A DNA stretch of 50,901 nt from Candidatus Howiella intestinavium (GTDB lineage: Bacteria; Bacillota; Clostridia; Oscillospirales; Acutalibacteraceae): the NCBI GenBank assembly GCA_904420585.1, contig CAJFVX010000025.1, positions 1 to 50,901 on the forward strand, in the 5' to 3' direction. The notes under the pieces were generated by a model. That model saw only the letters and a list, made by a program, of their open reading frames with translations, made no database searches and had not been told where the DNA came from. The position numbers and the translations under genes were made by a program. Below, piece by piece: positions 1 to 7,220 of this stretch (within the stretch, counting starts at the first letter, position 1; each line of letters begins with the position of its first letter).

Positions 1-108
1 GTAATCCATTACCTTCTCTATTTTCCTCACCAGATGATTCTCCGGCACCAATGCCTCTATGTCCGTTACCACTGCTTCCCGCCGTCCATCTCTTTCTCTT
101 TCGTACAT
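1..108 (-). CDS. IS1182-family transposase, N-terminal fragment cut by window edge
   Basis: Thirty-six codons read leftward off the window from an ATG at 106-108. The start MYERERDGRR and the following LVPENHLVRKIEKVMDY match the conserved opening of IS1182-family DDE transposases, which usually read 'LVPxdHLLRKIdk'. An AGGTGAG ribosome site lies 6-7 bases upstream. The rest of the gene, including the catalytic DDE domain, is outside the window, so whether the copy is intact cannot be judged. The reading frame was derived directly from the reverse complement of bases 1-108. The family call rests on this one N-terminal motif. Confidence 0.7.
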   Translation of the reverse strand, partial: MYERERDGRREAVVTDIEALVPENHLVRKIEKVMDY

Positions 109-172
109 CTTTTCTCACCTCCCCTCCATTATACCAAAAAAGCCGCCTTGCGGCGACTTCTTTGACAGGCTG
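1..172 (-). mobile_element. IS1182-type insertion sequence, upstream end
   Basis: This region holds the transposase start (106-108), a TATAAT-like -10 near 129-134 on the minus strand and a small GC hairpin with a T run (about 137-156). The element probably ends near 160-175, where the sequence switches abruptly to the hairpin repeat at 173-260. Read outward, the end (TTTGACAGGCTGAAA) resembles the outer end of the repeat family described below (TTTTTCGACAGTTTGAAA at 37784-37802). The boundary is inferred, because the other end of the element is off the window. Confidence 0.45.
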
Positions 173-260
173 AAATCCCGCAGGAGCGGGATTTGTCGGG
201 GGAATGTTAGAAGGGGGCCCGCCCCTCTTCTACAGCTTGTCGACTTTGTCGACAAGCTGA
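173..260 (-). repeat. Terminator-associated hairpin element, copy 1 (truncated)
   Basis: In reverse complement this is the same sequence as the elements at about 16334, 33231 and 37637. It has the perfect 12-bp stem CAGCTTGTCGAC with loop AAA, the stem TAGAAGAGGGGC/GCCCCCTTCTA, and the stem CAAATCCCGC/GCGGGATTT. The fourth hairpin and the outer end found in the other copies are missing. The sequence stops at the putative IS1182 end, so this copy may have been interrupted by the insertion sequence. The intact end abuts the glycyl-tRNA synthetase terminator. Confidence 0.75.
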
Positions 261-287
261 GCCCGCCGGTCTATTTCCCGGCGGGCT
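261..287 (-). terminator. Terminator hairpin of glycyl-tRNA synthetase gene
   Basis: An inverted repeat GCCCGCCGG / CCGGCGGGC with a short loop lies 24 bases after the glyQS stop codon. It has no T tract of its own on the minus strand, because the hairpin element follows directly. That fits an original terminator whose tail was displaced by the insertion. Confidence 0.5.
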
Positions 288-310
288 GTCTCCTATTCCT
301 TTATAATCGC

Positions 311-1684
311 TTAAAAGGCCACCTTTTCGGCGATATAGGCCTTCAGCTGGTCGATGGCGATGCGCTCCTGGGTCATGGTATCCCGGTCGCGGACGGTCAC
401 GCAGCCGTCCTCGGCCGACTCGAAGTCGTAGGTAATGCAGAAGGGGGTGCCGATTTCGTCCTGCCGGCGGTACCGCTTGCCGATGGAGCCGGCCTCGTCG
501 TAGTCCACCATAAAGTCGGCGGCCAGCATATCCCGCACCTTGCCGGCCTGCTCGCCCAGCTTCTTGCTGAGGGGCAGGATGGCGGCCTTATAGGGCGCCA
601 GGGCCGGATGCAGCCGCAGCACCACCCGGGTGTCCCCCTTGTCGTCGGTTTCCTCGTCGTAGGCGTCGCAGAGGAAGGCCAGCACAACCCGGTCGGCCCC
701 CAGGGAGGGCTCGATGACGTAGGGGATATACTTCTCGTTGGTCTCGGGGTCAAAATATTCCAGGCTCTTGCCCGAATGGTTCTGATGGGCGCTTAAGTCA
801 AAATCCGTCCGGTCGGCGATGCCCCACAGCTCGCCCCAGCCGAAGGGGAAGAGGAATTCAAAGTCGGTGGTGGCGTTGGAATAGTGGGAAAGCTCTTCCT
901 TCTCATGATCCCGCAGGCGCAGGTTTTCGGTCCGCATTCCCAGGCTCAGCAGCCAGTTTTTGCAGGTTTCCTTCCAGTAGGCGAACCATTCCAAATCGGT
1001 GCCCGGCTTGCAGAAGAATTCCAGCTCCATCTGCTCGAATTCCCGGGTGCGGAAGGTGAAGTTGCCGGGGGTGATTTCGTTGCGGAAGGATTTGCCTATC
1101 TGGCAGACGCCGAAGGGCACCTTCCGGCGGGTGGTGCGCTGGATGTTGGCGAAGTTGACAAAAATGCCCTGGGCGGTTTCCGGCCGCAGGTAGAGCTCGT
1201 TTTTGGCGTCCTCGGTGACCCCCTGGAAGGTCTTGAACATCAGGTTGAACTGGCGGATTTCGGTGAAGTTGCAGGATCCGCATTCGGGGCAGGCAATGCC
1301 CTTTTCCTTGATGTAATCGCTCATCTGCTGGAAGCTCCAGCCGGCGGGGTTGACGCCGGTGTCCTCAATGAGCTTGTCGGCCCGGTGGCGGGTCTTGCAG
1401 TCCTTGCAGTCCATGAGGGGGTCGGAGAAACCGCCCACATGGCCGGAGGCCACCCAGACCTGGGGGTTCATGAGGATGGCGCTGTCCAGGCCCACATTAT
1501 AGGGATTTTCCTGCACAAACTTCTTCCACCAGGCTTTTTTGACATTGTTTTTAAACTCCACGCCCAAGGGACCGTAGTCCCAGGTATTGGACAGGCCGCC
1601 GTAGATTTCCGAACCGGCGTAGACAAAGCCCCGGTTTTTGGCCAGGGCCACGATGGTTTCCATGCTCTTTTCGCTGTTGTTCAT
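311..1684 (-). CDS. glyQS: Glycine--tRNA ligase (single-chain, alpha2 type)
   Basis: Charges tRNA-Gly with glycine in the cytoplasm. The 457-residue product has the usual length and layout of the eukaryote/archaeal-like bacterial GlyRS: N-terminal [18 protein letters not shown] (25-42), a zinc-type pair of CxxC motifs (Cys93/96 and Cys132/135), class II motif 2 around [18 protein letters not shown] (200-217), motif 3 [10 protein letters not shown] (329-338), and a C-terminal anticodon-binding domain. The frame stays open 12 codons further upstream. The ATG at 1682-1684 begins the conserved sequence and has a GGGGGAG site upstream, so it is preferred. A TTGACA/TATCAT promoter lies about 75 bases upstream. 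No T-box leader is visible, unlike hisS. Confidence 0.95.
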   Translation of the reverse strand: MNNSEKSMETIVALAKNRGFVYAGSEIYGGLSNTWDYGPLGVEFKNNVKKAWWKKFVQENPYNVGLDSAILMNPQVWVASGHVGGFSDPLMDCKDCKTRHRADKLIEDTGVNPAGWSFQQMSDYIKEKGIACPECGSCNFTEIRQFNLMFKTFQGVTEDAKNELYLRPETAQGIFVNFANIQRTTRRKVPFGVCQIGKSFRNEITPGNFTFRTREFEQMELEFFCKPGTDLEWFAYWKETCKNWLLSLGMRTENLRLRDHEKEELSHYSNATTDFEFLFPFGWGELWGIADRTDFDLSAHQNHSGKSLEYFDPETNEKYIPYVIEPSLGADRVVLAFLCDAYDEETDDKGDTRVVLRLHPALAPYKAAILPLSKKLGEQAGKVRDMLAADFMVDYDEAGSIGKRYRRQDEIGTPFCITYDFESAEDGCVTVRDRDTMTQERIAIDQLKAYIAEKVAF

Positions 1685-1758
1685 CTTCCTATTCTCCCCC
1701 GTATACGGCCGGCCCTCCATACCGGGCAGCGGCCGGAATTTCCAATCAAATCCTAATT

Positions 1759-1787
1759 ATGATACCGGATTCCCGCCGCCTTGTCAA
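1759..1787 (-). promoter_or_regulatory. Sigma-A-type promoter of glyQS
   Basis: On the minus strand, TTGACA (1782-1787) and TATCAT (1759-1764) are separated by 17 bases. They lie about 75 bases upstream of the glyQS start. Confidence 0.7.
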
Positions 1788-1819
1788 GGTGCGGCGGACA
1801 GCCATCCGGCCCATCCGGC

Positions 1820-1856
1820 AAAAAAGTTCCGCCTGCGTGAGGCAGGCGGGACTTTT
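1820..1856 (-). terminator. Terminator of the NSS transporter gene
   Basis: The stem CCGCCTG/CAGGCGG, extended by AAAAGT/ACTTTT arms, starts a few bases after the transporter stop codon. On the minus strand it is followed by a run of six T residues. Confidence 0.8.
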
Positions 1857-1863
1857 GTATGGG

Positions 1864-3231
1864 TTACAGGGTGATGACGCCGAAAACGTCCAGCACCGAG
1901 CTGACCAGGATGATGACCAGGAAAACTGGCGCGATATACTTAATCATGACCTTAAACAGCTTTTCCCGCCGGAATTTGGAGGACAGCTTCACCTCGTCGG
2001 CCACAACCTTGGTCCCCACCACATATCCCACAAAAATACAGGTGAGCAGGGCCACAATAGGCATGAGCACGTTGTTGCTGATGAAATCGAAGAAATCTAA
2101 GATTTGCAGACCCAGGATTTTAAAATCGGACCAGATGCTGTAACCGAAGCAGGAGAGCAGTCCAACGCCCAGGCAGCCGGCGGTTACAAGCAGGCAGGTC
2201 AGCTTCCGGTTCCATCCGAATTTATCCTGGAAAATGGATACCACCGTCTCCATCAGGGAGATGGAGGAAGTCAGGGCGGCAAAGAGCACCAGCAGGAAGA
2301 AGGCCGCACCGAACAGAGACCCGAAGCCCATGCTGGCAAAGACCTTGGGCAGGGCCTGGAACATAAGCCCCGGGCCGGCTTCCTGGGGAGCGGCACCCGA
2401 GAAGGCGAATACGGCCGGAATGACCATCAGCCCGGCGATGATGGCAAAGCCCGTATCACAGATTTCAATCTGGGCCACGGATTTGTTCAAATCATCCTCT
2501 TTTTTCATATAGGAGCCGTAGGTGATCATGATACCCATGGCTAAGGACATGGAGTAGAATAACTGCCCCACGGCGGCCACGATAGTCAACAGCAAAGAAG
2601 AGGGCGTAACGCTGGAAAAATCGGGAAGCAGGTAGTATTTGACCCCTTCCAGCGCCCCCGGCCGGGTCACCGAATAGACGGCCACCACCACCGACAGCAC
2701 CGCCAATATGGGCATCATCAGCTTGCTGGCCTTTTCCACACCCTTCTGCACCCCAAACAGCACAATCACCGCCGTGAGGGCTACATAAATGCAGAACCAG
2801 AAAATGGGCGACCAGGTTTGGGAAATAAAACCGGTAAAATAGGAATCCTCTGCCGCCGCAGTCGCCTGCCCGCTGATGTAGGTGGCCAGGTACTTGGTCA
2901 CCCAGCCGCCGATGGCACAGTAATAGGGCAGGATGATCATGGGGACAACAGAGGTCAGCCAGCCCACAAAGCCAAACTTTTTATTCAGCTTTTTATAGGC
3001 GCCGATGGCGCTCAGGCCGGTCTTGCGGCCAATGGCAATTTCGGCCGTCATCAGGGCAAAGCCGAAGGTCAGGGCCAGTATGATGTATACCAGCAGGAAA
3101 ATCCCGCCGCCGTATTTTGCCGCCAGATACGGGAACCGCCACAGGTTCCCCAGTCCCACTGCAGACCCGGCTGCCGCCAGCACAAAGCCGATGCGGCCGG
3201 AAAAACTGCTTCTTTGTTTTGCCACTGCCAT
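1864..3231 (-). CDS. Sodium-dependent transporter, NSS/SNF family
   Basis: An inner-membrane symporter of the neurotransmitter:sodium symporter family (LeuT fold), which imports amino acids or related amines with Na+. The 455 residues begin with the diagnostic TM1 stretch GFVLAAAGSAVGLGNLWRFP (15-34), whose unwound centre forms the Na+ and substrate sites in known members. About 11-12 hydrophobic segments follow. Compared with LeuT (about 510 residues) it is slightly short, as is usual for the bacterial MhsT-like branch. A GGAGGAACGAT ribosome site precedes the ATG. It is transcribed alone, divergent from mrp. The substrate cannot be read from sequence; amino-acid uptake is the family expectation. 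Confidence 0.9.
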   Translation of the reverse strand: MAVAKQRSSFSGRIGFVLAAAGSAVGLGNLWRFPYLAAKYGGGIFLLVYIILALTFGFALMTAEIAIGRKTGLSAIGAYKKLNKKFGFVGWLTSVVPMIILPYYCAIGGWVTKYLATYISGQATAAAEDSYFTGFISQTWSPIFWFCIYVALTAVIVLFGVQKGVEKASKLMMPILAVLSVVVAVYSVTRPGALEGVKYYLLPDFSSVTPSSLLLTIVAAVGQLFYSMSLAMGIMITYGSYMKKEDDLNKSVAQIEICDTGFAIIAGLMVIPAVFAFSGAAPQEAGPGLMFQALPKVFASMGFGSLFGAAFFLLVLFAALTSSISLMETVVSIFQDKFGWNRKLTCLLVTAGCLGVGLLSCFGYSIWSDFKILGLQILDFFDFISNNVLMPIVALLTCIFVGYVVGTKVVADEVKLSSKFRREKLFKVMIKYIAPVFLVIILVSSVLDVFGVITL

Positions 3232-3312
3232 ATCGTTCCTCCTGTATTATCCTCTCCTCGGTCCTATCGGGCAAGGGGGTGTTTTTTACAAATAAGTCAT
3301 AATTCAGACATA

Positions 3313-3341
3313 ATTATGCCATATCCCATACCGAAAAGCAA
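3313..3341 (-). promoter_or_regulatory. Promoter of the NSS transporter
   Basis: The minus strand carries TTGCTT (3336-3341), a 17-base spacer and CATAAT (3313-3318), about 80 bases upstream of the start codon. Confidence 0.55.
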
Positions 3342-3411
3342 GACGGAATCCCACATTCCCTGCATATACTTATTTTGGCCGGCAAAAGAGGGATTCCCGC
3401 TGAAAGCCGCA

Positions 3412-3440
3412 TTGCACTTTTGCGGCAGGGGGAGTATAAT
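3412..3440 (+). promoter_or_regulatory. Promoter of the mrp gene group
   Basis: TTGCAC (3412-3417), a 17-base spacer and TATAAT (3435-3440), about 65 bases before the mrp start codon. Confidence 0.7.
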
Positions 3441-3504
3441 AAGGAATACTGACTAAAGGACCGGCTGCGGCCGGATGGTATTTTGATAAGGAGCTGAGAA
3501 ATCC

Positions 3505-4365
3505 ATGTCCCAAGAAAATCGCGCCTGCAACGAAACCGGCTGCAGCGGCAACTGTTCCAGCTGTGCCAGCAATCCCCAGAACGGCGCTCCCAAGCCCGAA
3601 AGCTTTCTGGAGCCCACCAACCAGTTCAACAGCATCAAGAAGGTCATCGGCGTCGTCAGCGGCAAGGGCGGCGTGGGCAAGTCCTTTGTCACCGCCATGA
3701 TGGCCGTGCTCATGAACCGCAAGGGCTACGCCGCCGGCATCCTGGACGCCGACATCACCGGCCCCTCCATCCCCAAGATGTTCGGCATCAACCGGCGGGC
3801 CCATTCCAACGAACTGGGCATCCTCCCCGAGCGCACGGCGAACGACATTCCCATTATGTCCATCAACCTGCTGCTGGAGCAGCCCGACACCCCCGTCATC
3901 TGGCGGGGCCCCATCCTGGCCGGGGCGGTCAAGCAGTTCTGGACCGACGTGCTCTGGGGGGATTTGGACTTCCTCTTTATCGACATGCCTCCGGGAACCG
4001 GCGACGTGCCCCTGACCGTCTTCCAGTCCATCCCCCTGGACGGCATCATCATCGTGACCTCTCCCCAGGAGCTGGTCTCCATGATTGTCAAGAAGGCCTA
4101 CAACATGGCCCGGCAGATGAACATTCCCATCCTGGGCGTGGTGGAGAATATGAGTTATGTGAAATGTCCCGACTGCGGCAAGGAAATCCGCCTGTTCGGC
4201 GAAAGCCATCTGGAGGAGACGGCGAAGGAACTGGGGATTCCCGTGTTGGGACGCATGCCCATCGACCCGAAGGCTCCCGCCCTCTGCGACAAGGGCGAAT
4301 TTGAACGGTATGTAGGCGAAGACCTCCAGGGTGCGGCCGACGCCCTGGAAGAAGCCCTTTCCTGA
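3505..4365 (+). CDS. mrp: Mrp/NBP35-family Fe-S cluster carrier ATPase
   Basis: A cytoplasmic P-loop ATPase of the Mrp/ApbC/NBP35 family, which binds and transfers iron-sulfur clusters to target apoproteins. The 286 residues carry an N-terminal cysteine group (Cys8, 13, 17, 20) like that of NBP35-type proteins, the deviant Walker A SGKGGVGKS (52-60), the family signature FIDMPPGTGDVPLT (158-171) and the C-terminal CPDC pair (Cys221/224) that holds the bridging cluster between subunits. The ribosome site AAGGAG lies upstream of the ATG. It is first in a forward group: the next gene starts 5 bases after its stop, so the two are surely co-transcribed. The preference for Fe-S assembly over another MinD-like role is well supported by the cysteines. 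Confidence 0.93.
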   Translation: MSQENRACNETGCSGNCSSCASNPQNGAPKPESFLEPTNQFNSIKKVIGVVSGKGGVGKSFVTAMMAVLMNRKGYAAGILDADITGPSIPKMFGINRRAHSNELGILPERTANDIPIMSINLLLEQPDTPVIWRGPILAGAVKQFWTDVLWGDLDFLFIDMPPGTGDVPLTVFQSIPLDGIIIVTSPQELVSMIVKKAYNMARQMNIPILGVVENMSYVKCPDCGKEIRLFGESHLEETAKELGIPVLGRMPIDPKAPALCDKGEFERYVGEDLQGAADALEEALS

Positions 4366-4370
4366 GCGCT

Positions 4371-4856
4371 ATGAACAAGGATACCGAAGCGAGGGCCCGG
4401 CAGGCGGCCGACCGGTTTTTGGAGGGATACAACTGTACCCAGGCGGTCTTTCTGACCTATTGCGAAGAATTGGGTCTGGACGCCGAAACCGGACTGCGGC
4501 TGGCCTCCCCCTTTGGGGGCGGCATGGGGCGGCTCCGGGAAGTCTGCGGCACGGTCAGCGGTATGTTTTTAGCCGCCGGCCTGCAGTTCGGCTACGCCGG
4601 CCCCAAGGATTTGGAGGGGAAAAAGCGGCTGTACGCCATTGTACAGGAACTGGCCCGCCGGTTTGAAAACGAAAACGGCTCCATCGTCTGTCGGGAGCTG
4701 CTGGGGCTGGACCACAAGCGGGACGAGCCCACCCCCGAAGCCCGCACGCCGGATTATTATAAAAAGCGGCCCTGCAAGGATTTGGCGGCCGCCGCCGTGC
4801 GGATTTACGACGGACTCTGCGCCGATATTGCAGCCGGCCGATGGTCGGCGGATTAA
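4371..4856 (+). CDS. C_GCAxxG_C_C family redox-type protein
   Basis: A 161-residue cytoplasmic protein of the clostridial C_GCAxxG_C_C family, named for its spaced cysteines and believed to be redox active or metal binding. Visible conserved points are GYNCTQAV (19-26), the glycine-rich ASPFGGGMGRLREVCGTVSG (45-64) with Cys59, Cys107 in CRELLGLD, and Cys135 near the C-terminus. In the first motif the usual Ala after Cys is Thr. It starts 5 bases after mrp, and the pairing suggests a link to iron-sulfur or thiol chemistry, which is inference. No exact biochemical function is established for the family. Confidence 0.85.
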   Translation: MNKDTEARARQAADRFLEGYNCTQAVFLTYCEELGLDAETGLRLASPFGGGMGRLREVCGTVSGMFLAAGLQFGYAGPKDLEGKKRLYAIVQELARRFENENGSIVCRELLGLDHKRDEPTPEARTPDYYKKRPCKDLAAAAVRIYDGLCADIAAGRWSAD

Positions 4857-4891
4857 AAAGGGACTCTGCCCCGCCAAGCGGACAAAATTTT

Positions 4892-4924
4892 AACCGCCCT
4901 TCCGACGCACGGGAGGGCGGTTTT
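4892..4924 (+). terminator. Terminator after the mrp two-gene unit
   Basis: The inverted repeat AACCGCCCT / GGAGGGCGG encloses a loop and is followed by TTTTG. Confidence 0.8.
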
Positions 4925-4971
4925 GCCGGACTTGGCGGCCCAGCAAGACAAGTACAGGAGGAAAAGGGATT

Positions 4972-5325
4972 ATGGGACAGGATATAAGGGAAAAGCGGGC
5001 GCGGGAAAAAGAAGTGGTTTCCCTGATGATCCGGCTGTACTGCCGTGGCCGGCATGGACAGAAAAAGGGGCTGTGCCCCGACTGCCGGTCCTTATGCGAC
5101 TACGCCGCCCAGCGGATAGAGCACTGCCCCTTTATGGAGACCAAAACCTTTTGCTCCAACTGCCGGGTACATTGCTACGCCCCGAAACAGCGGGAGGCCA
5201 TCCGGCAGGTTATGCGTTACGCAGGCCCCCGGATGCTTTTCCACCACCCGGTCATGGCCCTGCGCCATCTGCTGGATTCCAGAGCCGAAAAGAAGCGCTT
5301 GGCAGATGAGATGCCGCCGTGCTGA
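4972..5325 (+). CDS. ygbA: YgbA-type 'nitrous oxide-stimulated promoter' family protein
   Basis: A 117-residue cysteine-rich protein matching the YgbA_NO family. In enterobacteria the family is induced by nitric oxide and helps growth recover after nitrosative stress. It has CPDCRSLC (35-42), Cys52 in HCPF, and FCSNCRVHCY (60-69), then RQVMRYAGPRMLFHHP (78-93), which is highly typical. The cysteine set suggests iron or Fe-S binding, but the mechanism is unknown. The AGGAGG ribosome site is at 4956-4961. It follows the mrp terminator by about 50 bases and ends before a bidirectional terminator, so it may have its own transcript; no clear promoter was found. Confidence 0.88.
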   Translation: MGQDIREKRAREKEVVSLMIRLYCRGRHGQKKGLCPDCRSLCDYAAQRIEHCPFMETKTFCSNCRVHCYAPKQREAIRQVMRYAGPRMLFHHPVMALRHLLDSRAEKKRLADEMPPC

Positions 5326-5368
5326 GAGGCTTCCCCCTATTGCCGGCGCTTTTTCATACGGAAAATAT

Positions 5369-5397
5369 AAAGAACCCACTGCGGTGGGTTCTTTTTT
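5369..5397. terminator. Bidirectional terminator between ygbA and ABC exporter
   Basis: A perfect AAGAACCCAC/GTGGGTTCTT hairpin with T tracts on both strands lies between two convergent genes. Confidence 0.9.
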
Positions 5398-5408
5398 ATG
5401 CCGCCGGA

Positions 5409-7217
5409 CTACTGGATGGTCAGGGCCGGCATGGGAGAGGAAGCCGACAGCTCCTTATCCTGGGCGGTGCAGAGTTCATAGTAGCGGCCCTTTTTGGCCA
5501 TAAGCTCGGCGTGGGTGCCCTGCTCCACAATCCGTCCCCCGTCGATGAACATAATCTGGTCGCAGCTTTGGATGGTGGACAGGCGGTGGGCGATAATAAA
5601 GCTGGTGCGCCCTTTAAGCAGTTCCTGGATGCCCTGCTGCAAAAGCTGTTCCGTCCTGGCGTCGATGGAGGAGGTTGCCTCGTCCAGCACCAGGATTTTC
5701 GGGTCGGCCACCAGGGTGCGGGCAAAGGAAATCAGCTGCTTCTGTCCCTGGGACAGCCGGCCGCCCCGCTCGTTGACCTCGGTTGCATAGCCCTTTTCCA
5801 TATGGCTTATAAAGTCATGGGCCTGCACCCGCCGGGCGGCGTCCTCCATCTCGGCCGCCGTGGCGTCCAGCCGGCCGTAGCGGATGTTGTCGGCGATGGT
5901 GCCCGAAAAGATAAAGGAATCCTGGAGCATAATCCCCATCTGGCTGCGCAGGGATTTCAGGGTCACCTGGGAGATATCCTGCCCGTCGATGAGCACCTGG
6001 CCCTCGGTGACATTATAAAACCGGCTGATGAGGTTGACGATGGTGGATTTTCCCGCCCCCGTAGGTCCCACCAGGGCGATGGACTGCCCCGGCTCCACCG
6101 TAAAGCTCACATCGTTGAGCACCCGGGTGCCCGGCTCGTACTCAAAGGAGACGTGCCGGAACTCCACCCGCCCGGTTATGGGAGGCAGGGCGGCGGCGCC
6201 GGGGACGTCGTGGATTTCCACCGGCTCGTCGATGGTCTGGAAAATCCGCTCCAGATAGGCGATGGTGTTGATAAGGTTGTTGTAGAGGGCGGCCAGGGTG
6301 GTGATGGGCTGCCAGAACCGGGAGGCGTAGGTCCCCATGGCCAGGATGACCCCCACCGACGCGGCCGGGGCAAACCAGGCGATGCCGGCCATGTACATAA
6401 AGGCCAGCACCCACTGGGAGATATTGTCCACCGACAGCCCCACCAGGTTGGATACGTAGATGGCCTTCATCCAGAATTTGTTGGTCAGTTTATTTAAGCG
6501 GTCGTAGATTTTGCTGTTCTCACGCTGACGGTTGAAGCCCTCGGTGACCTTGACGCCCTCGATGTTCTCGCAGGTGTAGGCCGACAGGTTGGAGGTTTTA
6601 TTGTTGACCTGCTGCCAGGCCTTCCGCTGAGCCGGCTTGATGATAAAGATGATGGCGGCCAGCACCGGCAGCCCGGCCACGATGACGGCGGCCAGCTTTA
6701 CGTCGGTCATGAACATGAAAATGGCGATAAACACAAGGTTCAGCACTTCAATCAGGATGTTGATGATGCCGTTGGACAGCATATCCGACACGCTGTTGAC
6801 ATACTGCACCACCCGCACCAGAATCTTGCCCTGGGGCCGGGAGTCGTAGTAGGAGAAGGGCAGTTCCTGCAAATGTTTGAACAGGTCGTCCCGGATATTG
6901 TAGACGATGTCCTGCCCCACCCGGGCCATAATGAAGCCCCGGGCGGTGGAGAGCAGGATGCTGATGAGGATGGAGCCGGCCAGCAGGCCGGCGTACTGCA
7001 GCAGCAGCGCCATATCTTTGTTGGGCATGGCCACGTCGATGGCCTTCTGGATGAACTGAGGCCCGGTAAGGGCCACCAGGGAGGCCGCGATGGACAGCAG
7101 CATGGCCGCCAGCATCTTGCCCTTATACTTTTTCACATAGACAAAAGAGCGTTTTAAGTGGGAGAAGTCAAATGGGGTTTCCAGGGTTTCGTCTACATCG
7201 TATTTGTTCCTGGCCAT
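5409..7217 (-). CDS. ABC exporter half-transporter, canonical ATP-site subunit
   Basis: A type I ABC exporter half (602 residues): membrane domain about 30-330, nucleotide-binding domain about 350-590. Walker A is GPTGAGKST (384-392), the signature is LSQGQ, Walker B is ILVLDEATS with the catalytic Glu, and the H-loop is IIAHRLST with His. It begins 3 bases after the stop of the upstream ABC gene, and its ribosome site overlaps that stop, so translation is probably coupled. The partner has a degenerate ATP site, so together they form a BmrCD/TM287-288-like heterodimer expected to pump drugs or lipids outward. The substrate cannot be told from sequence. Confidence 0.93.
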   Translation of the reverse strand: MARNKYDVDETLETPFDFSHLKRSFVYVKKYKGKMLAAMLLSIAASLVALTGPQFIQKAIDVAMPNKDMALLLQYAGLLAGSILISILLSTARGFIMARVGQDIVYNIRDDLFKHLQELPFSYYDSRPQGKILVRVVQYVNSVSDMLSNGIINILIEVLNLVFIAIFMFMTDVKLAAVIVAGLPVLAAIIFIIKPAQRKAWQQVNNKTSNLSAYTCENIEGVKVTEGFNRQRENSKIYDRLNKLTNKFWMKAIYVSNLVGLSVDNISQWVLAFMYMAGIAWFAPAASVGVILAMGTYASRFWQPITTLAALYNNLINTIAYLERIFQTIDEPVEIHDVPGAAALPPITGRVEFRHVSFEYEPGTRVLNDVSFTVEPGQSIALVGPTGAGKSTIVNLISRFYNVTEGQVLIDGQDISQVTLKSLRSQMGIMLQDSFIFSGTIADNIRYGRLDATAAEMEDAARRVQAHDFISHMEKGYATEVNERGGRLSQGQKQLISFARTLVADPKILVLDEATSSIDARTEQLLQQGIQELLKGRTSFIIAHRLSTIQSCDQIMFIDGGRIVEQGTHAELMAKKGRYYELCTAQDKELSASSPMPALTIQ

Positions 7218-7220
7218 TTT

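Noticed and set aside
1685-1800. Possible glycine riboswitch or T-box ahead of glyQS
   Set aside because: No AGGGTGGNACCGCG sequence or paired glycine aptamer is visible; only a promoter and a short leader.
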